Assembly (NCBI RefSeq): GCF_030068545.1
Contig: NZ_JASJOR010000001.1
Location: 496,001-560,000 of the forward strand
Source of the DNA: Xanthocytophaga flava
GTDB taxonomy: Bacteria; Bacteroidota; Bacteroidia; Cytophagales; 172606-1
DNA: 64,000 bases
Direction of reading: 5' to 3'
Shown here: positions 38,241 to 47,244 of the stretch, piece by piece
Numbering within the stretch: the stretch's first letter is position 1
Layout of the letters: each line of letters starts with the position of its first letter
Notes under the pieces: generated by a model
Databases searched by the model: none
What the model was told of the DNA's origin: nothing
Seen by the model: the letters and a program-made list of their open reading frames with translations, nothing else
Made by a program: the position numbers and the translations under genes

Positions 38241-38987
38241 TTATTTCGTCACGGTCTTTGTATACTCATAGATATAAAGATTCAACTTTCTCCATACAAC
38301 GTCCTTTTTAGGAAATTTAGCCACAAACTCAGGACTATCACCAAAGAGTCTATCATAGTTATCTTCAAACTCAGCTTTTTTCAACCAAAAAACTTCATCT
38401 CCTTTTCTAACATAGAAAGATTTGTCAATACCACCAGCTACTTTCATAGGACCTACACCAATAGAAGCAGATTCTTTAGCCATATTGTCACCAAATACCA
38501 TGATAGCAGAACAAAAATCAGGATTTACCAACTGCATCAGGAATTCCTTTTCTTTCTTTTTATTTTTTAAAGAAACTGATTGATTCTTAAAGTAGCAATA
38601 TCCTTGATTTAAGATTTTGTCAAGGCTATTATTAGTATATGCCTTTAGATCAGTTACTGCAGCAGATCTCTTTGACAATTTGTCAAATCCTGAAGGATAC
38701 AGATACATCTCATCAATCTGTTCAGCTTTATATTCTATTGTTTTCTTTGTAGCAGGATCTTTAATTTCTATGGCAGTAATCTGTCCTTTTTTTCTATCCA
38801 GATCATCGTTAATTCCTTTAACCGTAGTACCATCTTTCAATTTAACGATGCATTCCTTAGAAGCATAACGGTCATAAACCGGAAGGAACTGAAATACTGA
38901 ATTATCTGGTTCATCCCCTTTATCTTGAGCAAATACGCTGACGCTGCCAACAAACAGCATAGCGAAAAACATAACTGTTTTTTTCAT
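38241..38987 (-). CDS. Secreted protein of unknown function
   Basis: 248 residues from MKKTVMFFAMLFVGSVSVFA, a clean Sec signal cut before QDKG (an ATG three codons earlier is less likely). The mature protein begins with a small beta domain (CIVKLKDGTTVKGINDDLDRKKGQ), reminiscent of the short barrel motifs in Bacteroidota envelope proteins. It continues as a mixed region with CYFKNQSV and VFWLKKAEFEDNYDRLFGD. No catalytic motif recognised. Monocistronic, bounded by a terminator downstream. Confidence 0.7.
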   Translation of the reverse strand: MKKTVMFFAMLFVGSVSVFAQDKGDEPDNSVFQFLPVYDRYASKECIVKLKDGTTVKGINDDLDRKKGQITAIEIKDPATKKTIEYKAEQIDEMYLYPSGFDKLSKRSAAVTDLKAYTNNSLDKILNQGYCYFKNQSVSLKNKKKEKEFLMQLVNPDFCSAIMVFGDNMAKESASIGVGPMKVAGGIDKSFYVRKGDEVFWLKKAEFEDNYDRLFGDSPEFVAKFPKKDVVWRKLNLYIYEYTKTVTK

Positions 38988-39424
38988 AGTAAACATTTAC
39001 AAAATGAGTTAATTAGTTAAAAATTTCCTATAACAAACACTTTGCAAACATATACACAAAAAACACTTGTATCAATACTACAAATACAACATGTAATTTT
39101 AGCTATCAAATACCTAATTCGCCTATATACAGTTACCACCTTAATATGAAGCCATAAAGTATCATAAATAAAAATAGTAACAGGTATATAATAGTTCATA
39201 AAACAAATAATATACTATCAATCAAGTCATTAATATCTTCCCAGGAGTATTATTACCTATTACACTCATTAGCAACTGTTAGTATAGTATCAGAAGTAAC
39301 AAATCGCGTTTCTTCACATCAATAATAATAGCTCAATAATGTAATAAATTGTATAATAACTACTTTCGTTTATAAATGAAGATCAAAAAACTAAATCACT
39401 CAATGTAAAGCACGACAAATAGCA
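38988..39424. other. Intergenic region, no gene seen
   Basis: AT-rich divergent region between the secreted orphan and the frameshifted SMI1 gene. I saw no clear consensus promoter, repeat or RNA. Confidence 0.45.
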
Positions 39425-39897
39425 ATGAATCTGGACTTAGAATTAATCACTAAAGGAAAAAGTATTACCCAAATAGACCTACAACGTTTAGCAGTTGTTA
39501 TTAGGTCAGAGATCCCTATTGAATTACAGAAACTTCTACTTTTACATAATGGAGGAGATCTGGAAGTTAACTCCTTTTACAGACTTATAGGAAATACCAC
39601 TTTTCAAACCAGTAGTGTTGAGTCAATCCTGAGTGTGGAAGAAATCGAAACAACCTTCAATAATTTAAGTGATGATTCAACTCTTTGCGAAAGCAAAGTT
39701 ATCCCATTCGCCAGCCTTTTAGAATTGGCTGGAATGTTTATAATAGAGGAAAAACCTATATTTATGATTGGGATTACGGATTAACCTACCAGGCAGCTTC
39801 ATTAAGCGAATTCTGTAAGCAACTGATATTTACAGATTCTTCTGAACTTAGAAAGCAGCTACTTAATCTGCAAGAAGAAACAAAATGGATTATCTGA
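39425..39897 (+). pseudogene. SMI1/KNR4-family (immunity-type) gene broken by a one-base frameshift
   Basis: The first frame gives ELQKLLLLHNGGDLEV, then SSVESILSVEEIETTFNNL and SKVIPFASLLELAG, the usual SMI1/KNR4 order, and then runs into nonsense (MFIIEEKPIFMIGITD) and a stop at 39784. The expected continuation is in another frame: NVYNRGKTYIYDWDYGLTYQAASLSEFCKQL, matching the family's IYxWD strand and SFSEF helix. Adding one base between 39732 and 39733 (GCT GGN AAT GTT TAT) joins the halves into a protein of about 157 residues. SMI1/KNR4 proteins often serve as immunity proteins for polymorphic toxins, but no toxin gene is nearby. The break may be real decay or a sequencing error. Confidence 0.75.
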
Positions 39898-39902
39898 AAA
39901 TC

Positions 39903-39962
39903 AATCATTCCATAACAACTACAAGTCATTATCAAGTAACATGTAGTCGTTATGGAATGGTT
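39903..39962. terminator. Long imperfect hairpin between convergent genes
   Basis: The arms at 39903-39923 and 39942-39962 pair in 19 of 21 positions (core CATTCCATAAC/GTTATGGAATG) with an 18-nt loop. It ends two bases before the stop codon of the BASS gene. Confidence 0.7.
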
Positions 39963-39964
39963 AA

Positions 39965-41092
39965 TCAAGCCGTTACAACTTCCTTCTCATCTGTATCTTT
40001 CTCCTGCGGAGGTCTTCTGTGCCAATAAGACGCCAAAATAGAACCAGTAATATTCATAACCGGTCCAAAAACAGCTGGTGCTAAGCCCAGGGTTGCAGTC
40101 TTTCCCATTTCTTTCGCCAACCCGGAAGCCAGCCCTCCATTTTGCATACCTACTTCAATAGCAATTGTACGGCAATCACGTTCACTCAATTTGAAGGCGC
40201 GTCCCAGCCAGTATCCCAGAAAATATCCGCTGGTATTGTGAATCAGTGTACAGGCGATTAGTGCTGGTCCAATCTGCAATAGATTATTTCTACCAGAAGC
40301 GGTGATGATCACAATGATAAAAGCAATACCCAGCATAGACACCAGTGGCATTAGCTTATCCAGCCACTCCAGTTTTCCTTTGAGCAGTTTATTAAATAAC
40401 AATCCGGCACCGATAGGTAGTATTACCATCTTGATGATATCCCACATCATAGCTAGCGCATCCACTTCAATAAATTCCCCACCCAGTATTTTCATCCACA
40501 TAGGTGTCAAAAAGGGAGCCAGTAATGTCGCAATAGCCGTTAATGTAATCGACAAAGCTAAGTTCGCTTTTGCCAAATATGACATCACATTGGAAGCCAT
40601 ACCGCAAGGCATACTTCCAATTAATACCACACCCGCAGCAATTTCAGGAGAAAAGCCAAAAACCTTTGCCAATGTAAATCCTAACAGAGGCATTAATGTA
40701 AAGTGTCCCAATAAACCACTAATTACAGCCTTTGGCATCTTTGCTACGCTGGCAAAATCCTTTACTCCCATCTCAGTCCCCATACCAAACATGATAATTT
40801 GAATCAATGGAGTGATTAAAGCTGTAAGCGTAAAATTATTTACTTTGAGAAAGTATTGTGGATAATACAAAGCAGTTGTAACAGCAGCAAAGATCATGAG
40901 TGTGTAGGCGAATCCCTTCAATACCTCATATCCTCGAAAGGCAATACCCAAGGCAGCAAAGAGCAGAATAACAACAGGACCAGCCTCTGCTAACCTTCCC
41001 ATTACTATCATAATTAAGGTGATAAGCAAACTGATTCCAGCTATACTCCAGGCAATTATATTCCGATACTTTTGTCCAGCAGTAGAAGTCAT
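39965..41092 (-). CDS. Bile acid:sodium symporter (BASS) family transporter
   Basis: 375 residues with about ten membrane helices. Family landmarks are MFGMGTEMGVKDF (start of the core), GVVLIGSMPCGMASNVMSYLAKAN (the crossover helix region) and the late IAIEVGMQNGGLASGLA. BASS proteins move organic anions such as bile acids, pyruvate, pantothenate and keto acids with sodium across the inner membrane. As the last gene of locus 2, it is the natural importer for the acid produced by the exported enzymes encoded upstream. Substrate assignment is inference. Confidence 0.9.
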   Translation of the reverse strand: MTSTAGQKYRNIIAWSIAGISLLITLIMIVMGRLAEAGPVVILLFAALGIAFRGYEVLKGFAYTLMIFAAVTTALYYPQYFLKVNNFTLTALITPLIQIIMFGMGTEMGVKDFASVAKMPKAVISGLLGHFTLMPLLGFTLAKVFGFSPEIAAGVVLIGSMPCGMASNVMSYLAKANLALSITLTAIATLLAPFLTPMWMKILGGEFIEVDALAMMWDIIKMVILPIGAGLLFNKLLKGKLEWLDKLMPLVSMLGIAFIIVIITASGRNNLLQIGPALIACTLIHNTSGYFLGYWLGRAFKLSERDCRTIAIEVGMQNGGLASGLAKEMGKTATLGLAPAVFGPVMNITGSILASYWHRRPPQEKDTDEKEVVTA

Positions 41093-41141
41093 AGATTAAA
41101 AATTCTTAAATAAACAGGTGTGTAATTTTTTTCAGATGAAA

Positions 41142-42062
41142 TTACCAAGTACGTTTTTTCATAAACTCATCGAGTTGAGCTCGAGTCATTTTCAGTTCTG
41201 CAGGATGTTGGTCCAGCCACTTTAGGAAATCCTCCTTAATTTTATCAGTCCACTCATTATCAATCTGACCTGTGCTGTATTTTCCTGTCTTCAGCATCTC
41301 ATGACCAAATTTATCCCGCAGGCCAATGAACTCAGCAGTGGAGATTACTTTCTCAGCCATATGTGCCGGAATAAATAGTACTCCTTCCCGCTCTGAAATA
41401 ACCAGATCGCCAGGTAATACGATGGCTCCGCCAATACGGATAGGAGTATTAAGCCCCATCAATACAACATCTTTTAAATAGGACGGATCAAAGTCCCGTA
41501 CAAAGGCATTGAATCCTTTAATCTGAGCTAACCCTTGTAAATCCCGTGCAGCCCCATCAAAGATGACACCATTGTGAGATTTGGCATAAATTGAGTTTCC
41601 CAGGTTGTCTCCGATCAATGTTCCTTCAGCGATTTTCCCAAAACAATCTGCTACATACACATCACCTGGAGTCAGCATGTCAATAGGCCAGGCATTGGTA
41701 TTGCCAACACGTCCCTGCTTCTGTCCTCTCTCTTTAATCTTTTTCTCTACATCCGGTCGACTCGGCATAAACATGGCAGTCAAGGCACGCCCAACTACAG
41801 GCACATCGTCATGCACCATTTTCCAGTTTCTTTCAAACTGACATGTGTACCCTTCATTATTCAATACCTGCCAGGCTTCTTCAATTCCAACTTTTTTAGC
41901 TCTTTCTATCAGATCATCAGGTATTTTTGGACGGCCATCCGGAAAGCGTTCTCCCTTCCATTCGGAGGTCAGAAAGATTAATTCATCACGTGCGATTGTC
42001 TGAGCAGAAGCGCCATATACACAACATAATAAAAGTATTGCGGCGAGGACTTTTTGTAACAT
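41142..42062 (-). CDS. Exported RraA-family protein (possible 2-keto-acid aldolase)
   Basis: 306 residues. The signal MLQKVLAAILLLCCVYGASA is followed by QTI, so it is periplasmic. The RraA/HMG-aldolase fold at about 90-260 shows DNLGNSIYAKSHNGVIFDGAARDL, with the conserved DGxxRD, and GGAIVLPGDLVISEREGV. The family contains both RNase E inhibitors and metal-dependent class II pyruvate aldolases. An exported version cannot inhibit RNase E, so an aldolase or decarboxylase role is more likely. The flanking segments (EDA-like helices at 40-80 and a C-terminal FLKWLDQHPAEL) are extensions beyond minimal RraA. It lies between lactonase and transporter genes. Confidence 0.87.
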   Translation of the reverse strand: MLQKVLAAILLLCCVYGASAQTIARDELIFLTSEWKGERFPDGRPKIPDDLIERAKKVGIEEAWQVLNNEGYTCQFERNWKMVHDDVPVVGRALTAMFMPSRPDVEKKIKERGQKQGRVGNTNAWPIDMLTPGDVYVADCFGKIAEGTLIGDNLGNSIYAKSHNGVIFDGAARDLQGLAQIKGFNAFVRDFDPSYLKDVVLMGLNTPIRIGGAIVLPGDLVISEREGVLFIPAHMAEKVISTAEFIGLRDKFGHEMLKTGKYSTGQIDNEWTDKIKEDFLKWLDQHPAELKMTRAQLDEFMKKRTW

Positions 42063-42148
42063 GTGTTCTGATTAATTGGAAAATTCAGGTAAGTATAGAT
42101 ATTGAGAAGCAGAATGATATTTTTATAGATCACTCTGAAAACGGTTAT

Positions 42149-43297
42149 TTATTTCAAAAACAGTTGTTGTACACATACAGCCATAGGAACCTTGGTTTCC
42201 CATCCTGTATAGGTAAGCTTGCCAGTAGTTTTATCTCGTTTGAAAACAACTACATTATCATTGTCACGATTGGTCACAAATACCAATTCGCCTTTTGCAT
42301 CCACACAGAAATTTCTTGGATGTCCTCCATTTGTAGCCTCATGACCTATCACGGTCAGTTTGCCGGTTTGAGGATCTACTTTGTAGATTGCCAGACTATT
42401 ATGACCGCGATTGGAAGCATATAAAAATTTGCCATCAGGTGAGAAATGGATATCTGCTGCATAACTTTTCTCTGTAAAATTTTCAGGCAACATGGTTACC
42501 TGCTCTACTGGAGTAAGGCCACCTGTCGCTCTATCCACCTTATATACAGCGACTTTTGAAGACAATTCTTCAGCGGAATAGGCAAAATTACCGTTAGGAT
42601 GAATAGCCAGGTGACGAGGTCCTGCACCAGGTACACTTGCAGCAAAAGGTTTTGATGCTGGGGATAACTTACCTGTGGTAGGATTCACTGCATAAATCAT
42701 AATCTTATCTAATCCCAGATCAGTAGCGTATATCCATTTACCATCAGGAGATGGAATAATAGAATGCATATGTGGCCCTTGTTGTCTGGCAGGATTTACA
42801 CTTTTTCCCTGATGTTGTATAACATCTGCTACTTTCCCAACACTTCCATCCTTTTGAATAGGATATACGGATAAACTCCCTGTTCCATAATTGGAAACAT
42901 AAATAAATCGGCCTTTAGGATCTACACTAACATGGCAGGGGTCATTCCCTTCAGAAGGTTGTTCACTACCCAACTTTGTCAGTTTTCCATTGGCAGGACT
43001 GATCTGATAAGCAATTACACTTCCACTCTGACTTTTAGTCCCTACACCTTTCCCATAAATAGCATACAGGAACTTTTTGTTAGGATGAATGGCCAGAAAA
43101 GACGGACCTGCTCCATCACCTACGGTTTGTAGTTCGGAGATTTTACCATTTGTCCGGTCAAAGTTTAAGACATAAATACCCTTGCTCCCCCGATCGGCAA
43201 AGGTGCCTATATAGAGAATCTCTTTAGAAGATGTAGACTGAGCAGTGCTACAAAGGTTTGCCAGCAGGCAGAAGGCAACAAATACTATTCTTTTCAT
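42149..43297 (-). CDS. Exported lactonase-family beta-propeller (6-phosphogluconolactonase-like fold)
   Basis: 382 residues from MKRIVFVAFCLLANLCSTAQ, a Sec signal (the frame extends 17 codons further upstream). A seven-bladed propeller is visible as repeats of the type FLAIHPNKKFLYAIY, HVSVDPKGRFIYVSNYG, SIIPSPDGKWIYATDLG, HLAIHPNGNFAYSAEE, HFSPDGKFLYASNRG and FCVDAKGELVFVTNRD. It matches the YbhE/lactonase family (PF10282). In an exported setting it would open sugar lactones made by the dehydrogenase encoded just upstream. A hairpin separates it from that gene, so it may also have its own start of transcription. Confidence 0.9.
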   Translation of the reverse strand: MKRIVFVAFCLLANLCSTAQSTSSKEILYIGTFADRGSKGIYVLNFDRTNGKISELQTVGDGAGPSFLAIHPNKKFLYAIYGKGVGTKSQSGSVIAYQISPANGKLTKLGSEQPSEGNDPCHVSVDPKGRFIYVSNYGTGSLSVYPIQKDGSVGKVADVIQHQGKSVNPARQQGPHMHSIIPSPDGKWIYATDLGLDKIMIYAVNPTTGKLSPASKPFAASVPGAGPRHLAIHPNGNFAYSAEELSSKVAVYKVDRATGGLTPVEQVTMLPENFTEKSYAADIHFSPDGKFLYASNRGHNSLAIYKVDPQTGKLTVIGHEATNGGHPRNFCVDAKGELVFVTNRDNDNVVVFKRDKTTGKLTYTGWETKVPMAVCVQQLFLK

Positions 43298-43406
43298 AAA
43301 AATTAGTAAAAATTGAATCAGAAAACCAAAAATAGCCGGAAAAACCAATTTCCCTCTGATTCGTTTATGGAAACTGTCTGGTGTTAGTCTCTTTATGTGA
43401 ATAATA

Positions 43407-43439
43407 GGAATCTCTGTATAGTAAGTATACAGAGATTCC
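43407..43439. terminator. Hairpin between PQQ dehydrogenase and lactonase genes
   Basis: A perfect 14-bp stem, GGAATCTCTGTATA (43407-43420) with TATACAGAGATTCC (43426-43439), has a 5-nt loop. It has only a weak T-run on the minus strand, so it may attenuate or protect mRNA rather than fully terminate. Confidence 0.6.
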
Positions 43440-43459
43440 AGCAGGTATAGATTATTTTA

Positions 43460-45268
43460 TCAGTTTTCACTGGTGGCAACAGCTCCTTTGCCAGCTGTCT
43501 TACGCACCTTGTTTACCTCTTCTGGGGTAATGGCACTAGCCTTATTCCCAAAGTTCTTTCTGATAAACGTCAATACATTGGCAGCATCCTCATTACTCAG
43601 AAAACTATGCTGAGGCATCAGATTATTATAGGGTTTACCCTTTACTTCGATAGGACCTTCCAACCCATTAAGTAATACTTTAATTAACCTTTCTTTGTCT
43701 CCAATTACCCATTCTGATCCACCCAATGGAGGAAAACGTTGTGAATCTCCACGTCCATTTTGCTGATGACATGCAATACAATAGGTGTCAAATACTTTTT
43801 GACCAGCCACTATCAGCCCACTTGCTTTTATAATATCTTTCTGTTGATCCGGAGTACGGATAGAAGATACAAGTTTTCGTTTTTCCATAGAGGCCAACTG
43901 TTCCTTGCCAAAATTTTGTTTATCGCCTTTGTACATAATCCGCCATACCTTACCCTTTTCCGTTTCTGATATATACAATGAACCATCTGGACCCATTGCA
44001 ATACCCATAGGCCGGTAAATAGCATCACTTACATTAACAATAGGATCTACTTTGGCAAAGCCATCTGCAAAGACTTCCCACTTCCCACTAGGTTTTCCAT
44101 TTTCAAATGGAACAAAAGCTATAAAATAACCAGATTGAGGATAGGGAGCCCGGTTCGTAGAACCATGAAAAGCAATAAAAGCACCTTTCTTATAATGATC
44201 CGGAAACTGATTGCCTGTATAAAAGAACAAATCATTGGGAGCCCAGTGCCCTGGAAAGCCTATAAGTGGTTGTTCCAGACTATCCCCTTCGGCTACTAAA
44301 TCCTGATGACCTGTATACTCAGGGTTGATCACTTTCTTTTTCTTTATCTGATCATAGTAGAAATACGGCCATCCACCATCCATTCCTTTTGGAACACGGA
44401 AAAATTCTTCTGCTGGAAGTACAGCACTTTCCCATGGCGAGTATTTTTCAGACCACAAACGCAACAGATCATCTCGTCCATGTTGTACCAGATACAAATT
44501 ATTATCATCTGTATTCCAATCCATGGCAACCACACTGCGCAATCCTGTGGCATATTTCACTCCATCTTTCTGAGTTTGTCCTACCTTATTAGCATCAAAC
44601 TGCCAGATACCACCATGATCTTCCAACAACGGACAAGGATAAATACCAGGTGATCCTGGAGTACGATTACTCTCCTGACAGGAATTGGATGGTGCTCCAA
44701 AAGGCACATACATATGTCCATTGTTGTCAAACGTTATTGGTTTGGCAATGTGCTCATGCATTCCATGTGGATGATCATCTTCCAGAATGACTTCCTGAGC
44801 ACCTTCCGGAACGAGTTTGCCGGGAGTCAGCTTATAACGGAAAACAGTTAGTTCAGAGGTAAAATATAAATAGCCATTGTATACCCGCATAGCTGTTCCA
44901 TATCCTCGCTCACGCCCTGATCCACCAAAGAGTTTTATCACATCTGCTTTTCCATCCTGATTGGTATCCCGTAAAGCGATAACCGAACTATCTTTTCCTC
45001 CATATCGGGCTTTTACATACACATCGCCATTGTCACTTACTGCCAGTTGCCGTGCTTTACCTTCCAGACTATCTACTACCACTACAGCTTCAAAGCTTTG
45101 CGGAAGAAAAAGTCCACCATTTTCAGGATCTCCTTCCGGCAAAGACTGTTTGTTGGTACATGCTGAGATTATGCTTAGTATAGCAATAAGTGCACACACA
45201 CTCCATCTATGAAAAAAAACAGATGGCCAGGAACAGAATAAATAGTTATTTATAGTAAAGAATTTCAT
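43460..45268 (-). CDS. PQQ-type sugar dehydrogenase fused to cytochrome c, lipoprotein
   Basis: 602 residues. A long N-terminus ends in the lipobox SIISAC. Residues about 50-470 form a glucose/sorbosone dehydrogenase propeller (VYVKARYGGKDSSVIALRD, HPHGMHEHIAKPITFD, DHGGIWQFDA, GLRSVVAMDWN, YLVQHGRDDLLRLW, GIAMGPDGSLYISETEKGKVWRI). The C-terminal cytochrome c domain at about 490-575 binds haem at CIACH with axial Met in NLMPQHSFLS. The layout suggests oxidation of a sugar in the periplasm with direct electron transfer to the respiratory chain. In locus 2 the likely product is a lactone for the adjacent lactonase. The sugar is not identifiable from sequence. Confidence 0.88.
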   Translation of the reverse strand: MKFFTINNYLFCSWPSVFFHRWSVCALIAILSIISACTNKQSLPEGDPENGGLFLPQSFEAVVVVDSLEGKARQLAVSDNGDVYVKARYGGKDSSVIALRDTNQDGKADVIKLFGGSGRERGYGTAMRVYNGYLYFTSELTVFRYKLTPGKLVPEGAQEVILEDDHPHGMHEHIAKPITFDNNGHMYVPFGAPSNSCQESNRTPGSPGIYPCPLLEDHGGIWQFDANKVGQTQKDGVKYATGLRSVVAMDWNTDDNNLYLVQHGRDDLLRLWSEKYSPWESAVLPAEEFFRVPKGMDGGWPYFYYDQIKKKKVINPEYTGHQDLVAEGDSLEQPLIGFPGHWAPNDLFFYTGNQFPDHYKKGAFIAFHGSTNRAPYPQSGYFIAFVPFENGKPSGKWEVFADGFAKVDPIVNVSDAIYRPMGIAMGPDGSLYISETEKGKVWRIMYKGDKQNFGKEQLASMEKRKLVSSIRTPDQQKDIIKASGLIVAGQKVFDTYCIACHQQNGRGDSQRFPPLGGSEWVIGDKERLIKVLLNGLEGPIEVKGKPYNNLMPQHSFLSNEDAANVLTFIRKNFGNKASAITPEEVNKVRKTAGKGAVATSEN

Positions 45269-45338
45269 ATCAGGATGAGAAGGTAATTAAGAGGTTAGGG
45301 TGATTGTGTATAGTAGATATGAATTTTGTAAAGAGATA

Positions 45339-46601
45339 CTAATGCTTAGCAGGAGGAGCCGAGGGTAAAACTATTGGATCTGTAATCCCATTCAGGTCAT
45401 AGACTACTTTGCCTGCCCGGATGGTCAGTTCACACTCTAGCTTTTGTTTACCTGTCACTTTATAGCCCGTTTTGTCAAAAAATCCAAAGTTTCCTTCCCG
45501 CATGGAAAAAACAGCGACATCAGCCACAGCACCCTGGGAAAGATGCCCAAGTTCTTCGCGTTTGATAGCTTGAGCTGATGTCCAGGTACTGGCTTTGATC
45601 ACAGACGGCAAGTCCATACCCATATTCAAAAACTTTGACATTACACTAAGCTGGTCTTTCATGGAACCATTCATGCTTCCTGTATGCAGATCTGTGCTGA
45701 TGGTATTTGGGAAAAATCCACTTTTCAAAGCAGGTATAGCCTGAGAATAGTTAAAACTTGTGCCACCATATCCTACATCAAAAATGATCCCTCTTTTTTG
45801 TGCTTCCCATACAAAGGGCTTTACCTTTTTTGTTGTCTCGTCTACTACCGATTCGCGACCATTTAGTAAAGCATAGGTATGAGTGTAAATATCTCCAGGA
45901 CGTAGGCGTTTCATAAACAGTTCCTCAATTGGCAGAGGAGGAATACTCCCTCCAAAGTCAATCATAACAGGAATATTGGCTATTTTTCCGGCCTCTACCG
46001 CTCGATCTACCGGCGTCCATTCCGGACCACTAAAATGGGCTACTTTTATACCTACCACATAATTTTTATTTCCTCGTGCGACCAAAGCTGTCATCTTGGC
46101 ATCCATATCCTGTGTATTCTGCTCATAGGGGCCACCACGCATACCTTCCCCTACTATATTTAATAGAGACAAAACCCGGGTTTGTGAATGATCGATAACA
46201 TTATTTTTAAATGTCGGAAAAGATTTCCAGCCCGCCCCGCCAGCATCGACAATGGTTGTTACACCTACCCGAAACGTAAATCCATCTGGTGGCACAGCTA
46301 CAAATCCGTTGCTCAGATAATGGTCAGGCTCAGTACCAAAGAACACATGTCCATGAATATCAATAAGTCCGGGCGTCACATACATACCTTTGGCTTGTAC
46401 TACTTGACGGGCTTGCTTTTCGGGTATGCTCTTAGCAACCTTAGCGATAGTATCAGCGTTAATAGCAACATCCATTACCCCATTGATGCCATTTTTGGGA
46501 TCTATAACATGACCTCCTTTGATCAGCAGATTATATGTCTGTGCATGAAGTGTAACAATGCCTATACACAGACACAAAAAAAGAGATAGAACTTTCCTCA
46601 T
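45339..46601 (-). CDS. Exported amidohydrolase/deacetylase, copy B
   Basis: 420 residues. The signal MRKVLSLFLCLCIGIVTLHA ends before QTY. An amidohydrolase TIM barrel of the EF_0837/AHA_3915 deacetylase type follows: LLIKGGHVIDPKNGINGVMD, the metal site GLIDIHGHVFFG, GVTTIVDAGGAG, a HFSGPEW loop, DIYTHTYALL, and the catalytic-Asp region ISTDLHTGSM, then GAVADVAVFSMREGNFGF. It should remove an N-acyl group from an amino acid or amino-sugar acid. It is very similar to copy A at 48000, with long stretches of identical DNA, but differs at HGH versus HTH in the metal motif and in the active-site loops, so substrate ranges may differ. It is preceded by a decayed PLP gene. Confidence 0.9.
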   Translation of the reverse strand: MRKVLSLFLCLCIGIVTLHAQTYNLLIKGGHVIDPKNGINGVMDVAINADTIAKVAKSIPEKQARQVVQAKGMYVTPGLIDIHGHVFFGTEPDHYLSNGFVAVPPDGFTFRVGVTTIVDAGGAGWKSFPTFKNNVIDHSQTRVLSLLNIVGEGMRGGPYEQNTQDMDAKMTALVARGNKNYVVGIKVAHFSGPEWTPVDRAVEAGKIANIPVMIDFGGSIPPLPIEELFMKRLRPGDIYTHTYALLNGRESVVDETTKKVKPFVWEAQKRGIIFDVGYGGTSFNYSQAIPALKSGFFPNTISTDLHTGSMNGSMKDQLSVMSKFLNMGMDLPSVIKASTWTSAQAIKREELGHLSQGAVADVAVFSMREGNFGFFDKTGYKVTGKQKLECELTIRAGKVVYDLNGITDPIVLPSAPPAKH

Positions 46602-46603
46602 GA

Positions 46604-46816
46604 TTAACGAATGACAGGATAAGAATCAAAAAATAAGATACTTCTATACCTCTGGTTGTATATGTACACCAGATTCTGTAAAATAATCTCTATAGAGGAG
46701 AGCTTCTGCATTAGCAGGATTGTGTCTTTACCCGGTATAAAGTTGGAACACCCCATTAGGTATCCTACAAATGGTAGGATGGATAATTGTTTCAGTAGTT
46801 TTCTTCGATTTAACAT
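46604..46816 (-). pseudogene. Remnant of a duplicated SelA-like PLP enzyme gene
   Basis: The first 22 residues, MLNRRKLLKQLSILPFVGYLMG, match the Tat signal of the intact PLP gene (MLSRRKLLQRLSSFPLLGGMFG). About 45 residues downstream the homology resumes two frames over: NPANAEALLYRDYFTESGV against the intact TQAATAVVKRDLFKELGV (shared RDxFxExGV). It then stops. Only the 5' end of the gene survives, frameshifted and cut off just before amidohydrolase copy B. The intact order PLP gene-amidohydrolase A is thus mirrored by a dead PLP gene-amidohydrolase B, evidence of a duplication followed by deletion. Confidence 0.75.
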
Positions 46817-47244
46817 AGGAATACCATTAACTGTTGTAAGATGGAACAGTGGTTCATTGAATTTCTATATTTTAGTCAGATGTAGAGGCAATGCAATGAG
46901 TCTAAGCCAACTCCAACAATCCATTCAACTATGTTATTTCTCCAATAAGCGGAATGCATCAGATTGCTTTATCTCGGAGAAAATAATCTGGCAGACTTTA
47001 CTATCTAAACGACCTGCCAGGAAGGATCTACTCTGTATTTCTACTCTTTTTTTGTATTTTATTCACTTAGACTCCTATATATTCTATTATAGTTCATAAA
47101 ATATACAGCAATGCCTTTCACGATCAACAGGATGAGACCTATCAATGAGGTTTTGAATAAGAAAATATCTAGAATGTCTACATTACAGAAATGTACGCTG
47201 ATAGTGGTTGAAGGACATTGAGCACTAAAGCATTGCAATTCGTT
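46817..47244. other. Intergenic stretch upstream of the PLP-gene remnant
   Basis: No credible gene and no recognisable homology to neighbouring genes. It may include scar sequence from the duplication/deletion that left the remnant. Confidence 0.4.

Noticed and set aside
39685..39897. Separate 70-residue gene after the SMI1-like frame
   Set aside because: Its sequence is the missing second half of the SMI1/KNR4 domain, so a single frameshifted gene explains both frames better.
39903..39962. Inverted repeat considered as a mobile-element end or att site
   Set aside because: It lies exactly between two convergent stops, has one copy and no flanking transposase or target duplication; a terminator is the simpler reading.
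40302..40802. 166-residue + strand frame opposite the BASS transporter
   Set aside because: Low-complexity antisense of membrane helices; the transporter is unambiguous.
46656..47099. 147-residue + strand frame in the gap near the PLP remnant
   Set aside because: No homology or signal features, and it overlaps the remnant whose minus-strand homology is demonstrable.
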